A DNA stretch of 5,876 nt. Source: an uncultured Ruminococcus sp. (GTDB lineage Bacteria; Bacillota; Clostridia; Oscillospirales; Ruminococcaceae). Below, in pieces: positions 1 through 4,884 of this stretch; position 1 is the stretch's first letter, and each line of letters starts with the position of its first letter. The stretch spans positions 1 to 5,876 of the forward strand of contig CAMWRC010000092.1 in the NCBI GenBank assembly GCA_947176565.1, read 5' to 3'. Position numbers and translations under genes: made by a program. The notes beneath the pieces are model-generated. The model had not been told where the DNA came from. It saw only the letters and a program-made list of their open reading frames with translations, and ran no database searches.

Positions 1-56
1 ACGGCATACGAGATCTAGTACGGTCTCGTGGGCTCGGAGATGTGTCTAAGAGAAAG
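1..56 (+). other. Illumina Nextera i7 adapter left on the contig end (artefact)
   Basis: Bases 1-14 match the 3' part of the Illumina P7 primer, 15-22 are an 8-base index (CTAGTACG, which as I recall is the reverse complement of index N702), 23-37 match the Nextera read-2 primer segment, and 38-56 match the 19-base Tn5 mosaic end with two mismatches (C for A at 46, A for C at 54). This is library-construction sequence, not genome. True genomic sequence probably starts near base 57. The two mismatches suggest that this contig end rests on few or low-quality reads. Confidence 0.97.
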
Positions 57-65
57 TATAAGAAA

Positions 66-73
66 AGAGGAGA
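66..73 (+). promoter_or_regulatory. Ribosome binding site of the permease gene
   Basis: AGAGGAGA lies 6 bases before the CTG at 80 and has no other good start downstream of it at a normal distance. It decides the start of the permease: the first in-frame ATG at 227 is about 150 bases away and has no comparable site. An in-frame TAA at 59-61 bounds the reading frame upstream. Confidence 0.75.
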
Positions 74-79
74 AACAAT

Positions 80-1189
80 CTGGAGAAGGTTAAAAATTTT
101 TTTAAGTCTCAGCCGGTTCTGATAATATCATTTCTGGCGGCACTGATAACAATATTTATCATTCCGCCGGACGAGGAATATTTCGGCTACTGCAACAGAA
201 CAGTACTTATACAGTTATTCTGTCTGATGATATCAGTAGGAGGATTCAGAAGTATTGGAATATTTGAAAATGCGGCAGGATTTCTTTTGAAAAAAGCGGG
301 AAATATGCGGAGAATAGGAATAATATTCACCCTGATATGTTTTTTCACGTCCATGTTTGTAACAAATGACGTTGCACTGATAACATTTGTACCGCTGACA
401 TTGATGGTATACAGGGAAATATCCGACAAAAAAAGCAGGATACTCACAATAGTTCTTGAAACGGCAGCGGCAAATTTAGGCAGTATGGTAACTCCGTTCG
501 GAAATCCGCAGAACTTATATATCTATGACAAATACAGGCTTTCACTGGGAGATTTTTTCAGTACAATGCTTCCGTTAGCAGTGGTAAGTCTTATATTGCT
601 GATAATTCTCTGCATGATTCTGCCGCGGAGCATATGCAGTGCGGAATCATATAAAAATCAGAGCATACCGAAATTTCAGGCAATATCATATGCATTATTA
701 TTTATAGTATGTCTGCTTACGGTGTTTCGTGTAATTCCGGATTGGATATGTCTTATTATAACAGTTTCAGCGGCAATGATTCTTGACAAAAAATTATTAT
801 TGAAAGTGGATTACGGACTTCTTTTGACATTTGTATGTTTTTTTGTATTTGTGGGGAATATAGCTCGTATAGATGCGATAAGCGGATTCTTTTCTGAAAT
901 TCTCAGTGGCAGGGAATTTATAGTATCAGCGTTGTTATCACAGGGAATAAGTAATGTACCGGCGGCTGTGATGCTTTCTGGATTTACAGAAAACGGAAAG
1001 GCACTTCTTTTAGGGGTGAATTTAGGCGGATTAGGAACAATAATAGCATCTTTGGCGAGTCTGATATCATTTCAGTATTACAGAAATGAATCGGGTGCTG
1101 AATCGGGTACATATATGGGAATATTCAGTGCGGTTAATTTCGGGCTTCTTGCTGTTCTGCTGATTTTTGCGATTGTCGGGATTTTATAG
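80..1189 (+). CDS. SLC13/ArsB-type anion permease (ion transporter superfamily), apparent CTG start
   Basis: This is an integral membrane transporter of about 369 residues with many hydrophobic segments, near the usual size of small SLC13/CitM/ArsB-like permeases. Each half carries a pair of motifs typical of the family. The first half has TNDVA (about 95-99) followed by NLGSMVTPFGNPQN (about 132-145). The second has SNVPA (about 291-295) followed by NLGGLGTIIASLASL (about 314-328). The second half lacks the NPxN ending, as I recall for ArsB/YbiR-like members rather than true dicarboxylate carriers. The substrate (an organic or inorganic anion) cannot be told from sequence. The start is set by the ribosome site at 66-73 and by continuous family-like sequence upstream of the ATG at 227, giving an N-terminus xEKVKNFFKSQPVL. 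CTG is a rare start, and a miscalled ATG is likely because the adjacent adapter contains a similar A-to-C change. No promoter is visible, since the contig begins here. Confidence 0.88.
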   Translation: MEKVKNFFKSQPVLIISFLAALITIFIIPPDEEYFGYCNRTVLIQLFCLMISVGGFRSIGIFENAAGFLLKKAGNMRRIGIIFTLICFFTSMFVTNDVALITFVPLTLMVYREISDKKSRILTIVLETAAANLGSMVTPFGNPQNLYIYDKYRLSLGDFFSTMLPLAVVSLILLIILCMILPRSICSAESYKNQSIPKFQAISYALLFIVCLLTVFRVIPDWICLIITVSAAMILDKKLLLKVDYGLLLTFVCFFVFVGNIARIDAISGFFSEILSGREFIVSALLSQGISNVPAAVMLSGFTENGKALLLGVNLGGLGTIIASLASLISFQYYRNESGAESGTYMGIFSAVNFGLLAVLLIFAIVGIL

Positions 1190-1233
1190 GGTTTTAACGT
1201 AAAAACGCGGTACAAAATCAACTGAATACATGA

Positions 1234-1258
1234 TATAATATAGACAGTAAAGGGGGAG
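1234..1258 (+). promoter_or_regulatory. Possible promoter -10 box and strong ribosome site of a tiny transcription unit
   Basis: A perfect TATAAT lies at 1234-1239. The best -35 at 17 bases distance (TACAAA, 1211-1216) is weak. A start near 1246 would put the AGGGGGAG ribosome site (1251-1258) within a few bases of the 5' end, seven bases before an ATG at 1266. The spacing is that of a real gene start, but the -35 is poor and the region is AT-rich. Confidence 0.4.
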
Positions 1259-1265
1259 CTATAAA

Positions 1266-1370
1266 ATGAGTTTTTGAATGAAGGGTAAGTTTGAGGATTC
1301 ATTTTATAGACTGAGACAGCATAACTGCACATTTGCTGTCCGGCAAATAAGAATCGGAGTATGGCAATAG
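1266..1370 (+). other. Three-codon reading frame plus in-frame 30-codon ORF; decayed gene or small RNA
   Basis: The ATG at 1266, well placed behind AGGGGGAG, opens a frame of only Met-Ser-Phe before TGA at 1275-1277. In the same frame an ATG follows at once (1278) and opens 30 codons, beginning MKGKFEDSFYRL, to TAG at 1368-1370. I do not recognise this peptide. Two inverted repeats could fold in RNA: 1261-1269 with 1299-1307 (9 bp, covering the first ATG) and 1315-1321 with 1334-1340 (7 bp). A terminator follows at 1388-1430, so the stretch looks like a complete unit of about 185 bases. It may be the remains of a gene with a nonsense change at codon 4, a re-initiating small ORF, or a structured RNA. 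Coding potential is unproven. Confidence 0.3.
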
Positions 1371-1387
1371 CTGTGCTTTTGATAGAG

Positions 1388-1430
1388 ACAGGATTTCACA
1401 GCAACAGGTGAAATCCTGTTCTTATTTTTA
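1388..1430 (+). terminator. Rho-independent terminator, plus strand
   Basis: A perfect 12-bp stem (ACAGGATTTCAC at 1388-1399 with its complement at 1408-1419) has an 8-base loop and is followed by TCTTATTTTTA. It would stop transcripts of the small unit at 1246-1370 and any read-through from the permease, which has no clear terminator of its own right after its stop. The minus strand lacks a T-run after the stem, so it acts in one direction. Confidence 0.85.
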
Positions 1431-1469
1431 AAACAGAAATGCGGCTGTACTGTAATAGCACGCCGCATT
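1421..1469 (-). terminator. Rho-independent terminator of the GH30/CE1 gene
   Basis: On the minus strand the stem AATGCGGC (1469-1462) pairs over 8 bp with GCCGCATT (1445-1438) around a 16-base loop, and TCTGTTTTAAAAATAAG follows (1437-1421). It lies about 50 bases beyond the stop of the modular xylanase and faces the plus-strand terminator at 1388-1430. The two share the T/A-rich bases 1421-1430, a compact convergent arrangement. Confidence 0.65.
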
Positions 1470-1501
1470 ATGAGGGATGATTAGAAGATGTCTGGAATCA
1501 G

Positions 1502-1519
1502 ATGTTCCATGTGGAACAT
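1502..1519. promoter_or_regulatory. 18-bp inverted repeat resembling the ParB site parS
   Basis: ATGTTCCATGTGGAACAT is two perfect 8-base arms around a central TG. Its inner 16 bases (1503-1518) match the parS consensus TGTTNCACGTGNAACA except for T in place of C at the centre. It abuts the stop codon of the modular xylanase (1520-1522) and lies outside all terminator stems. With no T-run and a 2-base loop it is unlikely to be a terminator. Binding by ParB or another dimeric protein is inferred from resemblance alone. Confidence 0.45.
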
Positions 1520-4486
1520 TTACGCTTTAAAGATAGCTCTTATAAAGTTATAGATGTGGGTGCGAATGCAGTTATCGCCGTGGTAACCGCCGTTCACGTA
1601 GTGCCAGATATGAGGAACGCCATTAGTAGTAAAGCTGTTGTGATAGCCTTCGGGAGTATTGAAAACTGTCTCGTCGTTGCTTCCTGCTGTGAGGAAAATC
1701 AGTGACGGTGCTTCTTCTTCAGAGGCAAACTTAAACGCACCTGTTGCACCGGGAGCTGCACAGATTGCACCCATATATCCGAAAAGGTCGGGGTGTTTCT
1801 GACCAATCATAAGTGCTTCACGTCCACCCATTGAAAATCCGGTAATTGCAGTATTTTCTCTTCCGGTAGCTACGCTGTATTCGCTTTCAATAAGAGGCAT
1901 AAGCTCTGTGGTGAGAACAGTATCGAAATTATCGTATGCCTGATTATTTGCATCGTCCATAGCAGAGCAGTTATCCTGCGTCTGACTGGAGTAGATATAC
2001 GGGAAAACGACAATCATTTCTTTTGCCGCACCCTCAGCGATAGCGTTGCCGATGATTTGCTGAGTTGGTATGTGGTCGTTTCCGGTGAGAATCATTCTGT
2101 CCTGATCCTCCCAATATCCATGCATAACATAGAGTACGGGATATTTCTTGCTTTCATCGTAATTTGCGGGGAGGAGAACATTATATTTCTTATCTCTGCC
2201 GCAGAAGTTTGAGTAATAGCTTTTCTTTTCAAGTGTACCATAGTTCACGCCGGGTTTTTCTGTCTTTGAGTCATCAGTTTCATATTCGCTGATGTTAGCT
2301 GCAACAATCGGGGTATATTCTGATATAGTGCGCATTTTAGCGGAAGGAGTTGTAACATCCTGTAAGGATTCGCTTTTCTGGAGGTGAGAATTCTGACCGA
2401 GGAGGTATTCGCTGAGGAGAAGGAGGTCAGCGATATTATTTTCGCCGTCGTTATTAACATCAGCGGCAGCCTTTGCGGTGGAATCAGCAAAGCTTGTGAG
2501 GATTCCTTTTCTCATAGCAACGAGGTCGAATGTATCAACTCTGCCGTCATGATTTACGTCGCCAGCGATAAAGTCATCAGCAGGAATCTGTACTGGTTCC
2601 TTTGTTGGGGCTTCTGTAGTTGGTTCAGGGAGAACAGGAGAATGGTGAACCTTAATTTCTGTACCGCCTACAGCAGCAATGGCTTCGTCGATGTAGAAAT
2701 TATCGTTGCCGTCAGCAGTTTCAACATATATTACATAATCACTGCCCTCAGGGAGTTTGAAATTCTTATTTACGAGCTGAACATACTGATTTTTAGCAGT
2801 AACGCCGTTAGCGATATTTGCGAATTTTGTCTCGCCGGCAGCATCGGTATACTGGAGTGAGAGTTTCATGGTCTGAGTTTCTGAGCCGTCGACATATGTT
2901 GCACATACGCTGAAACTATATTCCTGACCGCCCTTGAAGCTTGAATCAAGTTTTTTCTGAACGCCGTTCCATGATTTTTCGCGTCCCTGAACGAGGAGAG
3001 CATTTGTATCTTTGCACGGAATACGTCCGCTCATAGTGAGTTCAGCAGTACCGTGAGCCTCCCAGCCGTCATTACCTGTTTCAAAAGTATCGTGGAAGTA
3101 GTAACCGTTTTCATCGGGAGTAGCAGCAGGAGGATTTGTTGGATTTGTATTTCCGCCGGAACTTTCACCATCAAGTGAGATAACGAAAGTTGAAACGCTG
3201 TTTGCAGGGAGCTGAGAGAAGAAACCGCTGCCGTCATTGTCCATATTTTCAGTTTTTGCGAGATTTTCGCTTGCAGAAGTTCTGTAGCGGTCAACATCGG
3301 TGATTTTTTCGCCGCTGCCGATAGTGAAAGCCTGAGTAATTTCGGTATTACCCTTATTTATAGCGACAACTGTAATCTGCTTGTCATTCTTGTAAGCGGA
3401 AACGAGAACATTATCAGCAGGCTGTTCTGTAGCATCAATACGCTTTGAGCCGGGGCGTACCCATTTGGAATACTGAGCCATATTATAGCCGCGTTTGCTG
3501 ATTTTTCCGTTCTCAGTCATAAGACCGTAACTTCTTCTGATGTACCACCATGTATAAACGCTCATATTTCCGACAACCATAGCATTGTGGATATTTTCGG
3601 AAACCTGAAGTGATTCCGGCCAGCGGTTTGCGGAATCGGCATCACTGTTTGGAACATATACTTCAGTCATCCAGATTTCTTTTCCGCTGTTTTCGAGAGC
3701 AGGGAAATCCATCCAGTCTCTTGTTGTACCGTACATATGAGTACCAAAAACATCGCAGTTGGCCATAGCTTTGGCGTTATTCATAATTTTTGTATAGAAT
3801 TTCTTACCGCCGTCTTTTACCCATGAAGCATTTTCGGGAGCATACTGGAAAGATTCAGGGGACATAAGACGGGTACTTGTAATCTGGTCGCCGTAATTTG
3901 CGATAAAGTCGGTAGTTTCATCTGTTGACCAGTAAGTCCATTCCGAGGCATAATCAGGCTCATTCTGAACGGATATTGAATAGAGATCAACGTTATTTTC
4001 TTTCATGTACGTACCGAAATCATTAAGATGTTTTGCATATGCGGCATAATTTGATTTCGGAATATGAAGCTTACCGTTGCTTCCGCCTGATTCAGCCAGA
4101 TTTGACGGCGGTTCCCACGGAGATGCAAAAACGGTGTAGCCAAGGTCGGAAACAAACTGAGCTGTACCGAGTGCCTTATTCCACTGGTTCTTGTCAGGGT
4201 TTACGAAAACTCTAAGAACGGTAAGTCCCATTTCGTCTGCGCCGTTGCCGAAAGCGGTCTGTCTCTGTGAAGCTGACAGAGGCGACCCTGTCCACTCCGG
4301 ATGGTCGATACCGCCGAAACCTCTGATAGTCTGATATTCTTTTGTTGTATCGATTACAACAGCGCCGGCGGCATTGGTATCAACAGAAAAGTCATTATTT
4401 TCTGGAAGTATGGAGAATCCGGAGATTACCATAGCGGCGGCAGATGCGGCAGAAACGATTCTGCCGAAAATAGTTTTGAATTTCAT
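1520..4486 (-). CDS. Secreted cellulosomal GH30_8 glucuronoxylanase - CBM22 - dockerin - CE1 esterase
   Basis: This is a 988-residue extracellular enzyme. A signal peptide (about 1-28) has a basic MKFKTIFGR start and an Ala-rich core. The GH30 subfamily 8 domain (about 43-440) has acid/base E176 in VQNEP and nucleophile E275 in IWMTEVY; YIRRSYG (315-321) contains R318 and Y320, matching the residues that bind the glucuronic acid branch in known GH30_8 enzymes, so endo-cleavage of glucuronoxylan is expected. After a Thr/Pro/Asn linker comes a CBM22 xylan-binding domain (about 462-612). A Pro/Thr/Glu linker leads to a type I dockerin (about 640-698) with two complete calcium loops (D643, N645, D647, D651, D654; D676, N678, D680, N684, D687). 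The CE1 esterase (about 748-988) has S885 in GFSMGG, D938 and H969 as likely triad, for acetyl or feruloyl esters. The dockerin is internal, not terminal. About ten extra residues lie between the GH30 glutamates compared with Bacillus XynC as I recall it. The start is the ATG at 4486; own promoter at 4638-4666. Confidence 0.95.
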   Translation of the reverse strand: MKFKTIFGRIVSAASAAAMVISGFSILPENNDFSVDTNAAGAVVIDTTKEYQTIRGFGGIDHPEWTGSPLSASQRQTAFGNGADEMGLTVLRVFVNPDKNQWNKALGTAQFVSDLGYTVFASPWEPPSNLAESGGSNGKLHIPKSNYAAYAKHLNDFGTYMKENNVDLYSISVQNEPDYASEWTYWSTDETTDFIANYGDQITSTRLMSPESFQYAPENASWVKDGGKKFYTKIMNNAKAMANCDVFGTHMYGTTRDWMDFPALENSGKEIWMTEVYVPNSDADSANRWPESLQVSENIHNAMVVGNMSVYTWWYIRRSYGLMTENGKISKRGYNMAQYSKWVRPGSKRIDATEQPADNVLVSAYKNDKQITVVAINKGNTEITQAFTIGSGEKITDVDRYRTSASENLAKTENMDNDGSGFFSQLPANSVSTFVISLDGESSGGNTNPTNPPAATPDENGYYFHDTFETGNDGWEAHGTAELTMSGRIPCKDTNALLVQGREKSWNGVQKKLDSSFKGGQEYSFSVCATYVDGSETQTMKLSLQYTDAAGETKFANIANGVTAKNQYVQLVNKNFKLPEGSDYVIYVETADGNDNFYIDEAIAAVGGTEIKVHHSPVLPEPTTEAPTKEPVQIPADDFIAGDVNHDGRVDTFDLVAMRKGILTSFADSTAKAAADVNNDGENNIADLLLLSEYLLGQNSHLQKSESLQDVTTPSAKMRTISEYTPIVAANISEYETDDSKTEKPGVNYGTLEKKSYYSNFCGRDKKYNVLLPANYDESKKYPVLYVMHGYWEDQDRMILTGNDHIPTQQIIGNAIAEGAAKEMIVVFPYIYSSQTQDNCSAMDDANNQAYDNFDTVLTTELMPLIESEYSVATGRENTAITGFSMGGREALMIGQKHPDLFGYMGAICAAPGATGAFKFASEEEAPSLIFLTAGSNDETVFNTPEGYHNSFTTNGVPHIWHYVNGGYHGDNCIRTHIYNFIRAIFKA

Positions 4487-4497
4487 TACAAAAATCA

Positions 4498-4503
4498 CTC
4501 CTC
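4498..4503 (-). promoter_or_regulatory. Ribosome binding site of the GH30/CE1 gene
   Basis: GAGGAG (minus strand, 4503-4498) lies 11 bases before the ATG at 4486, a slightly long but workable distance. A GTG at 4498 is in frame but overlaps the last base of the site, so it cannot be used with it. Starting at 4486 gives a normal signal peptide with a basic start (MKFKTIFGR). Confidence 0.8.
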
Positions 4504-4518
4504 ATAGAATAATCGAAA

Positions 4519-4532
4519 GCCGTACGTACGGC
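4519..4532. repeat. Perfect 14-bp palindrome in the GH30/CE1 leader
   Basis: GCCGTACGTACGGC is self-complementary over all 14 bases and lies 15 bases upstream of the ribosome site, within the predicted 5' untranslated RNA. As DNA it could bind a dimeric regulator downstream of the promoter. As RNA it could form a 5-bp hairpin with a 4-base loop next to the ribosome site. It is GC-rich compared with its surroundings. Neither role is shown. Confidence 0.5.
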
Positions 4533-4637
4533 ATTACAGCCTGATTTTCAAGTCATACATTTATCAGATTGATTGCAGTAAACTTGTAGACAGATATTTA
4601 ACAGGCTCTTACATTTTTGTATTATTTCACTATACTT

Positions 4638-4666
4638 ATTATACATCATTCACAGTTTATTCACAA
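4638..4666 (-). promoter_or_regulatory. Sigma-A type promoter of the GH30/CE1 gene
   Basis: On the minus strand a -35 box TTGTGA (4666-4661; 4 of 6 to TTGACA) and a perfect -10 TATAAT (4643-4638) are separated by exactly 17 bases. The start would be near 4631, giving a leader of about 145 bases. A direct repeat TGTGAAT (4665-4659 and 4654-4648, 11 bp apart) overlaps the -35 and spacer. TCTGCAAA occurs twice just upstream (4701-4694 and 4681-4674, 20 bp apart). Both repeats are candidate regulator sites. Confidence 0.75.
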
Positions 4667-4720
4667 CCCACGATTTGCAGAAATAGTGGATATTTTGCAG
4701 ATTATGAAGCAGATATGAAC

Positions 4721-4753
4721 AAAAAAACAGCCGAACCCAAACGGCTGTTTTTT
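4721..4753 (-). terminator. Rho-independent terminator after the GH43 gene (bidirectional)
   Basis: A perfect 12-bp stem (4722-4733 with 4742-4753; core CAGCCG/CGGCTG) has an 8-base loop. On the minus strand it ends in a run of seven T and so terminates the GH43 transcript about 130-160 bases after its stop. The plus strand ends in six T within the stem, so it could also work that way, but no plus-strand gene is in reach. It isolates the GH43 gene from the promoter of the GH30/CE1 gene. Confidence 0.93.
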
Positions 4754-4777
4754 CTGATTTGTCTTTCCCTTATAATT

Positions 4778-4826
4778 AAAACTGTTTATATAAAATGAAT
4801 GTGCAGTATCTCATACTAACAGTTTT
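4778..4826. repeat. Nested inverted repeat in the GH43 3' region
   Basis: AAAACTGTT (4778-4786) pairs over 9 bp with AACAGTTTT (4818-4826). Inside, AGTAT (4805-4809) and ATACT (4813-4817) form a 5-bp hairpin with a 3-base loop directly against the outer arm. On the minus strand the stem ends in only four T, so it would be a weak terminator at best. It may be an extra 3' structure in the GH43 mRNA. Confidence 0.4.
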
Positions 4827-4835
4827 TTATTATTT

Positions 4836-4869
4836 CCCTGCTCCGCAGGAGTGCAGAAGCGAAGCAGGG
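4836..4869 (-). repeat. Strong stem-loop just after the GH43 stop codon
   Basis: In minus-strand RNA an 11-bp stem forms between 4869-4859 and 4846-4836 with a 12-base loop, starting about 15 bases after the stop codon. One pair is G-U in minus-strand RNA but a C-A mismatch in plus-strand RNA, so the structure favours the GH43 message. No T-run follows (the next bases are A-rich), so it is not a standard terminator. A role in protecting the mRNA 3' end is possible. Confidence 0.55.
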
Positions 4870-4884
4870 GATAATACTGATTAA

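Noticed and set aside
187..447. Minus-strand ORF over the permease start
   Set aside because: It is a shadow of the permease in an antisense frame with no family features or ribosome site.
227..1189. Permease starting at the first ATG (227)
   Set aside because: It would remove about 49 residues containing the first membrane segment, and no ribosome site precedes it; the frame stays open and family-like back to 80, behind a clear AGAGGAGA.
1192..1207. Terminator directly after the permease stop (GTTTTAACGTAAAAAC)
   Set aside because: The stem would be short and A/T only with no T-run after it; the clear terminator is at 1388-1430.
1502..1705. Plus-strand 67-codon ORF starting MFHVEH
   Set aside because: It lies almost wholly antisense to the CE1 coding region and its first codons are only the palindrome read as protein; no ribosome site precedes it.
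2384..2860. Plus-strand 158-codon ORF
   Set aside because: It is antisense to the dockerin and CBM22 coding region, has no recognisable domain, and arises from the codon use of the real gene.
4487..4498. GTG at 4498 as start of the GH30/CE1 gene
   Set aside because: It overlaps the ribosome site GAGGAG. The ATG four codons later fits both the site and a normal signal peptide.
4487..4884. A known riboswitch or RNA gene in the 398-base gap
   Set aside because: I found only a promoter, repeats, a terminator and simple stem-loops; no tRNA, CRISPR array or riboswitch core that I recognise.
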